Positions 1 to 12,049 of a stretch of DNA of 64,000 nt are shown piece by piece. Source of the stretch: Parelaphostrongylus tenuis. Lineage: Eukaryota; Nematoda; Chromadorea; Rhabditida; Metastrongylidae. A program made the translations under genes and the position numbers. Numbering within the stretch: the first letter of the stretch is position 1; each line of letters begins with the position of its first letter. The notes beneath the pieces were generated by a model. It was given only the letters and a program-made list of their open reading frames with translations, searched no databases and was not told the origin of the DNA. The stretch is from NCBI GenBank assembly GCA_019055375.1, contig JAHQIW010000477.1, forward strand, positions 1 to 64,000, in the 5' to 3' direction.

Positions 1-160
1 CTTTTCGGGAGCATATGCTAACCGTTACACCACCGACGCGTCGACGTTCTACCAATAACAATAAACCCAATGATGTAGTGTGGTGTTTCAAAAATATTGC
101 GTCAGCTGGGACTCAAACCCAGATTTCACTCTTTCCGGTAGCGCGTGCTGAGCTCATATA
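1..160 (-). repeat. tRNA-derived SINE family T1, two fragments
   Basis: Two pieces of the same tRNA-like repeat in minus orientation. Bases 1-45 match the A-box half (complement of 'ctaaccgttacaccaccgac'). Bases 62-160 match the B-box half and 3' tail, with 'gggactcaaaccc' as the complement of a B box and the tail word 'gatgtagtgtggtg'. The same words recur at 30795, 35905, 56410 and 63295. The first fragment is cut by the window edge. Confidence 0.7.
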
Positions 161-273
161 TAATAGATATAATGATAATGAGACTCATGTAATTATCACT
201 TTATCGATGCTATAATGCTAGAACAAATATGGTTAAACAGAGATGATTGTCGCCAATACATCGCCATTGAAAT

Positions 274-1705
274 CTAATTTCCGTCGACAGAGCCCGATGC
301 CGAGAAGAAATGCGATTCAAACGGACCCGATGCCAACATTCGCACCGCTCTGTTCACATACATTTTGCCACATTGCTGTCGACCAATTCGCCATGACAGT
401 ATTTGTCGTCTGCAAATTTATTTTCTCTATACGCAAATATATATGAGGAAGAGCGAGAGTCTAACCGAGAGAGTTCCGAAGACTGATGTAAAACTTGAAG
501 GAATAGGAGTTATTTTCGTCGTTTTCATGTTTTCACACTTTACACCTTGCGCGTCTGCCTCCATAGTAGTGCAAATTCCCGTCACCGTGTCACCGACGTT
601 AATACATTTGTGTTCATTCATCTTCACTGCAAGATGTTACAATTTCCGATAAGGATCCTTTCTTCTGTCAAAATGGAGGAATGAAAAAAATCTAGAAGCA
701 GTGCTAAGAACTGATTTTTCTTACTCATCAAAAATTCACAAAACCACCTAACCTGATTCATTATCAGAAAAGAATCTAAGAAACATGTATGAAGAATGTT
801 TTAGGTCATTTCGACCAATTTTTTCAGAATATAACCACAGTTCTGCTTTTTTAATAAGTGCTATAAATTTGCTCTGAAACTTCCGAGTAGATGTCAAATA
901 CTGATGACCCACCCTTATCATTTACTAATTAAGAATAACACCCTGGCGTTGCATTGGTTCGTAAGTGACTTTAACTTCAAGTTGACTCAAAATGGCGGAT
1001 ATTACAGCATCAGGTAGGAGCGCACTGCGTGCTTGGTTTTCGAGAACGTCAAATAACTGAAAAATGCACATTTTCTACTAGTCCAACAATCCTATGTGAA
1101 GGTGTTTTCAACCAATTTATGCAAAAACAGTGAAAGCCATATTAGTATAGGGAGGACGGCAAATTGTCACAAAACGGAAACTCGCCTTCTACGACTTGCT
1201 TGAATTTCCTAAGAAATTGAAATTGAAGAGTTTCAAGCTCACTGTTTGCATTACAAAGCGTGACACAAATGCCCTCGCTCCATCCTTACTTGTTGCAATA
1301 TCAGGGACCTGGGCTTGGATATTGGGTTCGTAGAGTAAACCATGGCAGCAGGCAAAGAGAAGCCGGTGACGCTGAACATCCTTGAGCTAGCTGCAACGAA
1401 TTTTTGCAACCTTCTCAATAAGTACTTGAAAAATTGCTAACTGTGTTATACGATTTCATATCTATGATTTGACTTCCATGGCTAGAGATCGACATCATCA
1501 GAAGGCCGATTGAAAGAGCTCTTTAGTTCACATGATGTTTCATATGCATATCCATTCTTGCCAAAGTTTTTGAGCCTACATGTGGAAATGCAAAGATTGT
1601 TGTACTAAAAAATCCTCCCATCACTACCTTGACCTGCAGGCACCACTCCACATCCCAGCACTGCAGAAATTGTAGCGAGCAGCAAAATCAAGGTGGGATT
1701 TGTTT
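274..1705 (-). pseudogene. Decayed paralogue of a nematode small secreted protein (five exons)
   Basis: The exons match the plus-strand gene at 31052-32965 one for one. Exon 1 ends at 1628 and carries a hydrophobic leader (LILLLATISAVLGCG). Exon 2 is 1243-1390 (TGFSLPAAMVY, later VMQT). Exon 3 begins at 1056 (ENQARSALLPDAVI). Exon 4 is 466-626 (GDTVTGIC). Exon 5 is 274-409 (MANWSTAMWQNV). Acceptors are CAG, the exon 4 donor is GTTAGA, and the last intron is 56 bp against 55 bp in the paralogue. The frame breaks inside exon 2 (near 1330) and exon 5 (near 350), exon 3 runs into TAG TAA at 922-927, and no start ATG is in frame with the leader. I recognise the pattern as a nematode secreted family but cannot name a function. 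It could be a noisy assembly of a live gene, but the in-frame stops favour a pseudogene. Confidence 0.75.
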
Positions 1706-1709
1706 CGTA

Positions 1710-3540
1710 GTTCCACCACGTTTGTTATAGTCTTCATTTTCATCTCTAAAAGTCTACGCAAACATTACAGACACGTTTGTAAGTCAATTTTTTTTTCACT
1801 GCAACAAATCATTTTCAAAAAAAGCCAAACCGATTTGACGCTCAACACTTATACGGAGACACTGCCGTGACAAATTTTGACGTTTAGGACTTCAAGTGTT
1901 CCCAACTTACTAACTTCGAGAGTTGAAATACTTCGAAACACGTTCTGTGACATACTTTTTTTGCAATGTCGAAGCGAAGGAAAATGAAGCTAATGAGGCA
2001 AAATGAATATCAAGTGCCGATTCGCAATAAACGGTTTGGAAGAGACCACTTAGGCAGAAATTTTGGTGAAAACGCCAGTTGTTTAAGTAGCGCGGCTCGA
2101 AATTGGCTCCGCCTTCTCATTCTATGCTATAACATAAAACACCAGCCATTATAACAATGAAATAATCATAATCAACATAATAGTGATGTTAAAATTGCGT
2201 CTTCGCGAGAGAATTTGAGAAATCAGATATCGTTTGACAAGAATGAATAAAACGTTTCTCTGTAAGAAGTTTTATGGCAGCAATTTTCTTGGGAACGAAA
2301 CTTGCTGAATATCTTCATTAGGACAGCATTTAGTAGGATTATGTCCTTCAACGATGAAGAAGAGGCCGAACGCCAAATCAAGGTTTTCTACAGTATTTCA
2401 CAGGACGACATAAAGGCAGGCAAGAAATGAGATGTCAATAAAATTTACTAATATGAGAAGGCACAAGGGAAGCCATTACACAAGAGGCCGTAGCAAAATG
2501 ACCTACATTACGGCATCTCATAAGTCACGAAGTTTTCCAGTCTCCGATGAAATTGTCAATGTTCAGCGATACGAAAGTAAAGTGGACGTTTTTTGAGAAT
2601 GGGAGTGAGCTAGCACTGAGAGCGTATGATTCCTTGCTCACGTTCTAGGTCATTCCAAGTTCCTATCAACAGGGAAGCTAATCGGACGCCGTCGATTTTT
2701 TACAATCATCCGACGCTCAAAAAAAGAAAATTCATTCTTGTGTATTTTTGTGAAGTGAAGTCTCATTTGAATTTTTCTGGAAATATGCTGTTAAAGGTAA
2801 GAAAATGCTATGGAAAACAGTTTGGGTTTTAGAGACATCTTCGCAAGCACTTGCACCTCCAACGTATTGAGCAATGTAGTGAAGAACGTCATTCATTGTG
2901 CAAGTCATATCGCAGTAGTGAGCAAACGAATGCGTGTGGCAGTAAATTTACTCATTTTCAAAAATGTTGCCGAGAATATTCGAATTTGAAATGTAGTAGT
3001 TTCTGCTTTGCTTATTTTGAAATGACAAATTGAAGTAACCGTCAATGCTTAAATTGTCGTTTCTGCTATGCCTTTCACGACCGTTATTGGAGCTGAATGA
3101 GCAATTTTCTTAATGTAACATTTCGATTTTCCCAGTTTCCCATTGTGGCAGCTCTTTGTTGAAGCAATTCCGAACTGCAGTAGTTCTGTGCTGAAGGAAT
3201 TTGCTGTCATATTAGTTCCGTATCAGATTGATTGAACTGCTGAGCAACAAACAGTTGCTACAGTATTCTCTTTCCACTTTCAATGCAATAGTCTCCCTAG
3301 CCAATTTCGAACCCTAATGAAAACCACTTTATTGTAAATCATATGAGCACATTTGTTTCACAACGCTCATTTCTGTAGATTGTCACCACCTTTCGGCCCC
3401 GCTAATTGTCGAGTGATTCAAGTGGGCATCGGTCTGTTTTCACCTTCCCCTACTGCTCAAGTGACTAAGTGCCCAAGCGTGTGTTCTCTTGAATTTATAG
3501 TTGCTTAAACAAAAATATATTTTTTAGACTTCTTGACGAA
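1710..3540. other. No recognisable gene
   Basis: I see nothing firm here. A short acidic open stretch lies on the plus strand near 2335-2430 (starting MSFNDEEEAERQIK) but has no convincing splice partners. A donor-like AAAG/gtaaga lies near 2796. Confidence 0.4.
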
Positions 3541-3549
3541 GTGATCGGC

Positions 3550-3665
3550 CCATGTCAGGTGATTAGCCTATTGTACACCTTTACTTGAAAACCGGTAGTA
3601 ACTGTTCGCGTTAATCGGTTGTCCTCAAAGCGCATTACGTCTTTGGTAGTCACCTGACATTGGAC
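3550..3665. repeat. Short inverted repeat
   Basis: 'atgtcaggtga' near 3552 and its exact complement 'tcacctgacat' near 3650 flank about 85 bp. The same word 'catgtcaggtga' occurs in the hammerhead-bearing repeat near 34055, so this is probably a remnant of that family. Confidence 0.5.
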
Positions 3666-3669
3666 GGCC

Positions 3670-5300
3670 TGGCCTATGGATAGCGCTTTTGGTTCTTGAT
3701 TGTTAACGCAGGACACACTTCAAAGGGCCATGATTATTTGATTGCGTGAAGGCAATCCATTTAATGAAATTACTTTATTGATTTATAGATCTTTTGACAA
3801 AAATCCGATAGCAGAGTCGTCCACATCAATTTTATTGCGCTTTTCTTACACACTGGCGGACTTATTTGTGAAAAAGCATTGCTCAAAAGATATAAAGAAA
3901 TTGTTGACCTAAAAGGCTTATAGCAGTCGGTCTTGCAGAAGATTCCAGCAAAAATAGTGCAATGGCAATGATAGGTTTTTGGAAAAGATAAGGGTTCTTT
4001 TCTATTATCCGGTATTTTTTTTTTGAAGGAGAATTTCTTGATGGGCGGAAATTCCATTGCGCTTACAGTGATCATTCGAAAACTAAATTTCAAAAGCTTG
4101 CCATATGCACATTTTCTAAAAAAGCCTTTCTACGGCGTTGTAGCACAAAAGTTGCGTAGCATAGCAAATGTAGCAAATTCTGTCTCACAAGCGCTGCACT
4201 TTTTTCGCGTTTTTGAGAGTTTTATCCCTCTAATTTTTCCGCAGAACAAAGCTCTTTCTACAGTTCCCTAGCAATTAGAAAGGCATGTGCTTCACACATG
4301 CGTAATTCTCGTAGCACAGAGTTCTTCCTTCAAATTATATGTAGCCATTTGATAGCATACGTTTCGACGACATTAACGTTGTGCTTACTTTAAGGTCTAT
4401 GCAAGTGGATAGTTTCACAACAGAAGTCTACTTCATTAAATAGAGAAGTGAACCATGTAAAAGGTGTAATTGAAAAGCACTTCAAAAAGATGAAGAAGAA
4501 AGCTTACAACGTTGATCGTGCACCGGCTGGAATGGTTGAATGCACATCTGAACTTTTCAATCACTCACAGTGGCCAACCAATATATCAAATCAGTGCAGC
4601 TGTTTTCCCAGAGAAGTCTGGTACTGTCGACGTTGGAGGGATGGATTGACCTAGGTGAGCCGTGGGTCTTGAAATGATTACGTAGGCCATGTTGTTTTTC
4701 GCTAAAATACCTCTAGCCACTGCGCTTCAGGCAAGGCAAGGGCATTCTTACACAATTGACGATATAAGACATCCGACTTACCTACAGGCAGAACCACATT
4801 TAATCGCTTATGCTTGAAATCACCCCGTTAAGTGGTGTATGTTGAGAATCTGTTATTATAGTAAAGTGAGCGATTGAATACTTCTGGCATCAATTTATAG
4901 TAGCACATGACGATTGTAGCAGTTATTCCTCCGAATACTGAGGTAACTGCATACTTTCCTTTCACTTCTACGCTTATTTTTTATCGCATATCATCAAATA
5001 GTTAATATTCTAATTCAAAGTCGCAACCGAAAAGTCGCGAAATGAGTCATAGCAGCCGTTAGTGTCTTCGCATGGCGGATGGCTCGTTTTTTCGACTTGC
5101 AGCTGACGACCAAACTGTGTTTTTGTCAGTCAAGTACAGGCGAACATCTGCGAACGATTGGCAGATAGTCACCATCACAGTAGTTCTATTCGTCTTACAA
5201 ACGCTACTTGGATTTCGGCTGTCACTTGCACCTCTCTTGGCTCTAGATTATCCTGGTCATAGCGCATTGTAGTTCATGTCATTGTGTAATGTTTATGTGA
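3670..5300. other. No recognisable gene; one Lys-rich open stretch
   Basis: An open plus-strand stretch at 4448-4654 (HVKGVIEKHFKKMKKKAYNV...) ends close to a GTGAGC donor-like site. More than one frame looks plausible over its second half, so I do not call a gene. The rest holds nothing I recognise. Confidence 0.3.
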
Positions 5301-5309
5301 ATAGTATTA

Positions 5310-5822
5310 ATGCTCCTTATAATATTTAGCTCCTTTCGTTCATTTGAAGATTTTGAGTTCGGGGCATCTTTCACTCAAGCTCATATCTATTGCGTCATCA
5401 TGAACTGTCAACATTGCGTTAGATGTCGTGATTGTGATTTCTTCAATTGCAGTTATGTTGTAATTGTTATTTGCTATAGGTTGTTCTTTATGGCGATGAA
5501 TATGGTTTCGTTGGTTTCAGGATCAACACTGTTCTTCATCCAAATGGTAAAAGACTCGCGGAGCAGGAATAATTCAGACAGTCGAGTGACCCACGGCATA
5601 CAACACATCTCCATTCACAATAGACTAAAAAACCTAACTACTCTAGTACAATCAGCATCAAAACTAGACCAATCAAATCATCCTCCATTGATAAACCTGT
5701 ACAACGGTAATGGAGCAATTCTAAGATGTGCTTCTTCTCGCATATCAAGGAATTTTATTGTCACTGACAAATTGTCGATAAGAGAATTTCTTATTTTCTT
5801 CTTTTCTTATTTTACTTATTAA
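5310..5822 (+). CDS. Unrecognised open frame of 170 codons
   Basis: This is the longest ATG-initiated open frame in the window. The protein begins with a hydrophobic, aromatic-rich half containing a small Cys cluster (NCQHCVRCRDCDFFNC), followed by a polar half and a Phe-rich tail. I recognise no domain. A good acceptor (ggtttcag, about 5512-5520) falls inside it, so only part may be exonic. Composition follows local AT-richness and the frame may be chance. Confidence 0.2.
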   Translation: MLLIIFSSFRSFEDFEFGASFTQAHIYCVIMNCQHCVRCRDCDFFNCSYVVIVICYRLFFMAMNMVSLVSGSTLFFIQMVKDSRSRNNSDSRVTHGIQHISIHNRLKNLTTLVQSASKLDQSNHPPLINLYNGNGAILRCASSRISRNFIVTDKLSIREFLIFFFSYFTY

Positions 5823-5829
5823 GAGCTGT

Positions 5830-6150
5830 GCCTCTCGAATATGGAGACAAGTGAACAATCACCAAGCCGCCCACTACACATACTCGCAGCCATATAAAAT
5901 CTCCTCAAAGCTGCCCTTTTTCTTGAACGAAATTAGTAACGCTATTCACAGGCACCTGAGAAAACGTCGTCTTGAAAATTCTGTAACAATTTTCTAAACT
6001 TCGCCTATTTCCTTCAGCTGTCAAATAGTCCACAGCCGACTCTTTGATCATTTTCGCAACTTAAAGATTGTATAACCTATTCTACTGCAATGAGAAGTAT
6101 GAGTTCGGGTACAGTACATTCAATTCAATGTAAGGCATATGGAAATGAAG
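5830..6150. other. No recognisable feature
   Basis: No gene, RNA or repeat recognised. Confidence 0.4.
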
Positions 6151-6154
6151 TGAA

Positions 6155-6300
6155 GAAATCGGACCATCGGGTCGGTGGTCTTCCTGTAGAGCGCTTGATG
6201 TCCTGAGGAATTATGCACTTTTTTGCTGTACATAGACGACCGTACAAGCGATTGCGGACTATAATTTTCTGTACGCTTTCAAACGTTTCAGCCAAGATGA
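6155..6300 (-). mobile_element. RTE retrotransposon 3' fragment
   Basis: The minus strand reads IPQDIKRSTGRPPTRWSDFF near 6155-6225, the C-terminal signature of the RTE at 25220-28600 (there IPKDVKRSTGRSPTRWS). The match fades upstream, around 6300. Confidence 0.7.
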
Positions 6301-6739
6301 GAGCATTTTTAGATAGACCTTGATGCCAGCATCGTTAATGCTACTGCATCTGCGATCCTTTCAGAACAGAATGAGTAGTTGCACTGCGTTAATGTAGTTG
6401 TAGTTGTTGTAGTTAGTAGTTGCATTAAGGCACTGGTGAAACGCGTGAAACACCTTGTGATTAGTGTGGCACCCCATCTCCGATGAGCTATTATCTCTTT
6501 ATCTTATGAAGGACACTCAAAATGCACTCGTCATTTCAGCTCTTGCCGTAGAGTCGAGGACTGCAACGATCCTATAGATCAGTTTGCGCTGTAGGAAGCG
6601 AGTTTGAATGAACACGCGTCGCAGTTGTGTCGCGGTCCACGCCTAAGCATAATAAAGGCCCCCAATCATCACGTCGCATCGTTCATTCGGTATGCCGCCC
6701 GTAATCTGTGACATACTCCCATGATGTCGTCCCTGTCTT

Positions 6740-6965
6740 CACTGTGCGTGGTAAGTGACTCCAGCATATTCTGATTTTATGGTCATAAGTACTCATGTCC
6801 TTTGTCACATATTGCATTCATAGAAGTGACTGGAGTTACATCGTTTGTCGTGATATTGCCATTCAGGCCGCCGAGCTCGTCACATCCTGACCAAATTTAC
6901 GGGACATTGGTTGAGTCGGCAGAGCATCTCTCAATGCGCTATGCATGCTTTGCCAATGGCGGCAG
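6740..6965 (+). repeat. Copy 1 of an unnamed dispersed repeat
   Basis: About 170 bp aligns collinearly with 11735-11900. Shared words include 'tgtcacat', 'atattgccattca' against 'attattgccattca', and 'cagcgtttctgaatgc' against 'cagagcatctctcaatgc'. Copy 1 is open in one frame (DQIYGTLVESAEHLSM) and runs to a GTGAATG donor near 6990, but copy 2 is closed. It may be an old repeat or a duplicated exon. Confidence 0.4.
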
Positions 6966-7046
6966 TCAATATCACACTACTGCTCAAGGTGAATGCCTTT
7001 TTTTATTTTCTATATTTCAGTCAAAGATAGTTACTGGAGCAGTGGT

Positions 7047-7325
7047 CAGAGCGCATGTGGCGCAGTGGTTAGAGGTGTTCTGCGTCGCACACGAGGTCGA
7101 TAGTTCGATCTCGCGGCTCCCTTCGGGGTCAGTACATTGGTACCACACTGGTCTCAGACTTGTCTGGGAGGATAAGCAACACTAACTCTGTGCAGCGGGA
7201 GGCTACCGCGAGCCAGTTGAGGCCAGATATGCATTCAATCACCTCAAATGAAGTCATAAATAGAAGGCGAATGCATGGCGCATCCATCAGAGATGATAAA
7301 TGCCAAGAGCTTTATCCTTTTATCA
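7047..7325 (+). repeat. tRNA-derived SINE family T2, full-length copy
   Basis: The head is tRNA-like: an A-box region 'tggcgcagtggttagag' and a B-box region 'agttcgatctcg' about 40 bp apart. The body is shared with 10180-10400 and with the minus strand of 50107-50432, including 'gaggccagatatgcattcaatcac' split across variants, and the tail is 'gagctttatcctttt'. Pol III box spacing fits a tRNA origin. Confidence 0.8.
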
Positions 7326-7537
7326 TTCATACTTTAGTTGCGGCCCATCCAGCATTCACTCCAAGAAGATTTGAAGCATTTCTCATCAGCCACTGCGTGA
7401 GATGGCAACAAGATTTTGTGGAGTCACCACAGAAAGAGGCTGAAGAATTGTGTGAGTTGACTCCTGTAACGAAAAAAGTACGAAAGGAATTGGAAAATAT
7501 GCTATGTTCAACTAAAGCTTCCAAAAAGAAATGTTAA
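7326..7537 (+). CDS. Candidate C-terminal exon, unrecognised
   Basis: Directly after the T2 SINE an open frame reads FTPRRFEAFLISHC, then KEAEELCELTPVTKKVRKEL, and ends with a Lys-rich tail (KASKKKC) at a stop. Composition (Glu, Lys and Arg with regular hydrophobics) is more protein-like than surrounding chance frames. No acceptor is obvious because the SINE abuts it. If real, it is the last exon of a gene into which the SINE jumped. Confidence 0.35.
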
Positions 7538-7539
7538 TT

Positions 7540-10175
7540 TTTATCCGTTTGGCATAGCATATCACGCCGGTACCAGATTTCTTTTGGCATTTTGTCAAAT
7601 CAAATCACTCCACTCTTAGACGTACCTTATATTAGACTATTCGAATGACTCGACGAAATATTGATGCCTTTTGAACCTTCCAAGACTAGTCCAAAGATCA
7701 AGCGGACGAAAGGCGTCCTGTCTTGTGTGGTAGTGAAGCATTCGCTCTTCCTGTTCATTTGGATTTCTAGCGTTTGTCGAAGACGCTTTAAGAGTTTTGC
7801 ACGATCCTGTTTATGGCTCCTGCGCCAGGATCATAACAGTCACTCTAAAATAGTCTTCTTTGTGATTTTTTGCCCTAGGTAAGCATAGAGGTGTACTTGA
7901 CGAACTTGGAGTTTACCATGCGAACTCGGAGCTCTACTTCTATACGAACAAAAAGTGGACCAACCATTTCGCCAACGTATTCATCCCTGCATTGCCTTAC
8001 ATAAGATGAATGCATTGTTCTCGAAATACCGAAAATTCGGTGAATTTTCTCAACACAATGTGTTGCAAATGATTCTTGAAGTTGGAGAACAAGGTATCGC
8101 TATTGTGTCTGGAATGATTAGCAGGATGCGTAATCAGCAGCTTAGACTATTTACCCTTTTGAGATAATCTTATGAGTGCTAGATCGAGAGGAATGAAAAG
8201 CAAGGAAAACGCTTTTTAACAAAGGATAGCTCCACATTTGATGATTGGGAACTCTAAAAACTTACCCCGGATGCATGCGAAGCATATCACTATAGAGGTT
8301 GTTTTGAAAGTCCTACGTTATAGAAAAGGTGATTCCTGTTACAGTTTTACGATATCGTCGTAATAAATAAGGAAAAGTGCTCGAAATCCGTTGCTAGTCC
8401 AAATATTTGGCTTGCGCTCGAAAAGCAAGGATTTTCGGATCAACTAAGCAATCTTTTCATAATCTATCAACTTGTAGTAATACGCTTCTTCAAACTCAGA
8501 GTTCCATTATCTAAGTGCCAATCAAGTCACTGCGAAACTGAGACGGAGTTATCGCAAGCAAAACGTTATGTTCTTTTCTTTAATAGCACGAAAAGAAGAT
8601 GTCTCATGCTAGGGCCAAGCTTAGTATCACTATTTTCGTATTTCTCAGTCCATCGAATGATTGCAGAAACATTGGAAAAATATAAAAAATCAGAATCCTT
8701 GGAAAAATGTCTTTTTTGCGACGATGTAATTTCCCCGTTGAATTATTCGGGGTTTTAGGAAGCATTGGAGTTTATTTACTGAAACCTATGGAGATATTTG
8801 CAATAATATCACAGCAATAGTATTCCAATATTTGCAAGGCAATATTTTCCTAAAACCTTGATTTACGAGTTTTGTACTGGGGTGCGCACTAATCTAAGTG
8901 GTGCAGACGGAGCAGTCACGTGTGATCGGAGACGCCGCAAGGCGTCCGGAAATGGTTAAAGAAATAATGGTGGTGTATCTTTATCCTGAGACGTTTTGAT
9001 TAGCCACGGTGTCGTCATGAAAATGAAAAGGAAATGTCACGAGCGAAAGTGCTCGTTGCTCAACATTTCAATTAAGACGACACAGGGATGCTATTCATGC
9101 GCATTTTTTGTTTGTCTTTGCAAATACAAAATAGTGTTTTACGCTCGGATTCAATTAATTATTCATATCAATGTGAAACTCAGAGAAAATACTATGATCT
9201 CAGTAGTTCGAACACCGCATACTCCTGATGCCGTATAAACATGTGAGGATCAAATCGTTGGAAAAAGGGTAATCGCTTTGTGCCCGCATCAAAGAGCATT
9301 CAGAAAGCAACATCAAAGTTGACAAAATGCGCTCTCGAAGTGCACAACACGCAAAAGTAATAGCGTTAAAACGATTTTACGGGAAAACCTCATTGATCAA
9401 CAAAAGGACGAGTGCGTCGTTACCACTTGAGACCGGCGGCTTTTCATTGTTTTTTTCTATATCTGATCTAGTCGGCATGTAAAAGCACTGCTACTCTGGC
9501 GAGTCATTCAAATAGTGTAGTACAATATACATCCAGGTTCTAGAGGCGAAATCGCTGAAATCATCACTACTACTGGTACTACCTACCTCGCATCGGTTAA
9601 GCGGATAAGCCTCTTACTAAGATTTACACATATTATTTGTAGCTGGTCTTATTTCGGCCATCACACTACTACATGAATTTAATTGCATTGTGTTAGTGCA
9701 TGGCATATCAGATTTAATGCAAAGTTCTGCGTTTCTTATTGAGGTCCGTTAGAGCAAATGTCTTTGGGTCTCACCTTTATCTCATGCTAACTAGCTGACT
9801 GTCGTGTGACTGTAGCAGGCATCAGTATAGCTCTCATTTTCCCACGTGCAGAAGTAACTCTGTGAGTCCTCCTCGCTGTAGGAAAACTCAAGCAGCATAT
9901 CTTTCTTCTAGAGTATCCGTGAAGAAATCAGGTCACCGACGTCCCTGTTCTTCATGTCGTGCTTTCCACATTTGATGAAATCCAGTCGGAATCTATTTAG
10001 TTCCTCGATTGTCACTAAAACGTAATATGCGTTCGGAGTAGCTGATCATTAGTTGCTTGGGGCTCAGAAAGGCGTCACTGATTTCTAATCGTTGGAGCAG
10101 GTCGGAATTCTAGATCTCCCCTCTCACTTGCAAGATACGGAAAATCCTGATATCGGTGACTTTTTCATCATCTTG
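7540..10175. other. No recognisable gene
   Basis: Read on both strands; nothing assigned. Short open frames at 7661, 7955 and 8996 have no motif and no splice context. Confidence 0.4.
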
Positions 10176-10179
10176 ACTT

Positions 10180-10400
10180 CACGGTCTGGATAAGTGTGCC
10201 TTCGGGGTCGGTGAATTGGTGCCAGCACTGGTCATGGAGGAAAAGCAGCATTGACCCGATACAGCGGTAGGTCGTCGCGGGTCATTGCAAAGGCCAGATT
10301 TGCATTCAAATCACCTTAAACAAAGTTGAAAATTGAAGACGAGTTCATAACGCATCTCTCAGGAATTGATCAATGCCGAGAGCTTTATTCAAATATATGT
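10180..10400 (+). repeat. SINE family T2, 5'-truncated copy
   Basis: It starts inside the element at 'ccttcggggtcggtgaattgg' and follows the family body ('aggccagatttgcattcaaatca', here in shorter form) to the tail 'gccgagagctttatt'. The tRNA-like head is missing. Confidence 0.75.
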
Positions 10401-10404
10401 AGTG

Positions 10405-10715
10405 CTCAGTGGCAATCTCTTAGTGCCTTATCTTTTTTCTTCTAAAAACTTTCTGGAAAATAGCTTTAGTATCAATCGATGAGGTGTATAGTAATAAGAA
10501 TTCAGGGACAAATCGCTGTCAGCGGATACAGAAGCGATTATTCACGCACGATGAAGGCAGCACTACATTATTGTATCACTTCAACCGTTCTGCTCTGTGT
10601 GAGGTCCGGCTGCTAGGGCGCCACCTCATCGACTGAGATCCATCGAACTTAACACCTTCACTTGATCGAGGCGTCGTGAAGTATGAATTCTTCTATTTTT
10701 GTAGAAATGAGAAGA
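10405..10715. other. No recognisable feature
   Basis: No gene or repeat recognised. Confidence 0.4.
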
Positions 10716-10718
10716 AAA

Positions 10719-11375
10719 GTTTAAATGCTAATCTTTATTTAAAGCTTCATGAGGTTAGTATTTTTTTTCCTGTTCGATTGTTCTTCTTTCAGGCCGATGA
10801 CTTGATTGCTTGTACGTTTCGGCAAATACGCCTTCTTCAGAGACTGAACGTATTATTCACTGTAACATTGGGACAGTACTATGCGAAAATTGATTCAGGG
10901 AAAACCACGCATCTTACAATTTGGTCCAGAAGCCCACAAATGAACAAAAAAGGAGAGTGCCTTATCATCACCAATCACATAGCACCTTATCTCATATTGG
11001 TTTTCTATCCTGGGTACCAGCTGACACCTATCGTTAACTTGACCTTATGACATGGGGCGGGTTCATACGTCACCCTGCGTTAACAAGATAGGTAGTTCCT
11101 AGACTAGATTGCACGGTGAGTGGTTTTCCCTAAATCAATTATCACTTATTAATGCCCTAGATTTTCATTTTTCCACGATACATAATAACATGAGTAACGT
11201 TACAATAAATAATATGTTTGGAGTCTGAAGAAGGCGTATTTGCTGAAAAGTCAGCCACAAGCAATCAAGAAAACCCATCGATCGGAAAGAGGAACAATCG
11301 ATCTGGAAAAATATACCAACCTATTGAAGCTTCAAATAAAAATTAGTTCTCAAACTTTTCTTCTATTCTCTTTTC
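10719..11375 (+). mobile_element. Penelope-like element 3' end between inverted terminal repeats
   Basis: The two ends (10719-10860 and 11200-11375) are inverted copies of each other. Both contain a CTGAAGAAGGC...GC(C/T)GAAA word when read outward, the terminal-repeat signature of Penelope-like elements. Between them the plus strand near 10920-11050 encodes the family C-terminus (MNKKGECLIITN, APYL). The same motif occurs at 17064-17270 (MNRKKECLIITR). RT and endonuclease are absent. The element ends only a few bases before the polypyrimidine tract of the candidate exon at 11382, so it may have inserted into an intron. Confidence 0.75.
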
Positions 11376-11381
11376 TTTAAG

Positions 11382-11500
11382 CACTCGTACAGCAAGACGC
11401 CGAAGCTTTTGGTGTCAACCAGAATTTATAGACGAGCTCAAGTTTGCATTTGTATACGCTGTAGAGGGCAATCACGTTATTACGGCATCTAATATAAATC
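11382..11500 (+). CDS. Candidate internal exon, unrecognised gene
   Basis: A strong acceptor (polypyrimidine then 'ctttaag') and strong donor ('gtaagt') bracket 119 bp that are open in one frame, reading FIDELKFAFVYAVEGNHVI near the end. One base completes a codon at the start and one is left at the end, a phase compatible with the mini-exon at 13007. No family recognised. Confidence 0.4.
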
Positions 11501-11734
11501 GTAAGTGTAAAATGTCAAGACCATTGATTTCAATTTTGAAAACAAAACGAAGTTTTCCGACCTGTATTCACGAAAATTTACATTTGTTTAGAAAAAATCA
11601 GATTTTTTGCTATAAATCTTCTATTCTTAATTATCCACAACGGTCAATAAGCGTACTGATTATAGATATCATACACTAATGCACGCTCGCTGCCCAACTC
11701 TGGATAAGTGTTTGAATAAGTGCGTGACCTCGTT

Positions 11735-11900
11735 TATATTCTAATTATAAAGTCCTCAATTTGTTCCTTCATGTCACATAATGCAACCACAGAAGGGACT
11801 GTCAACACGTCGTTATCGTATTATTGCCATTCACGTTTCCGAATTCGTTACATTTTAATTGAGTTCACCGAACACTGTCTGATACGGCACAGCGTTTCTG
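11735..11900 (+). repeat. Copy 2 of the unnamed repeat
   Basis: Partner of 6740-6965 in the same orientation. It is closed by stops in the frame that is open in copy 1. Confidence 0.4.
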
Positions 11901-12049
11901 AATGCATCACCCTTGATTTGCTGAACACTCCCAGATTTATAAAGTTCTTTGACGCGTACCATGCGATCACAATAGTGTCTGTGGGTAGAGTACTCATCAT
12001 GTTTCATATGCCTGAAAAGTTATTTTGAGCCATGGATGTGGTCTGTTAT

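Noticed and set aside
5072..5272. 66-codon open frame with a hydrophobic end
   Set aside because: No splice context, no motif and composition like the AT-rich background.
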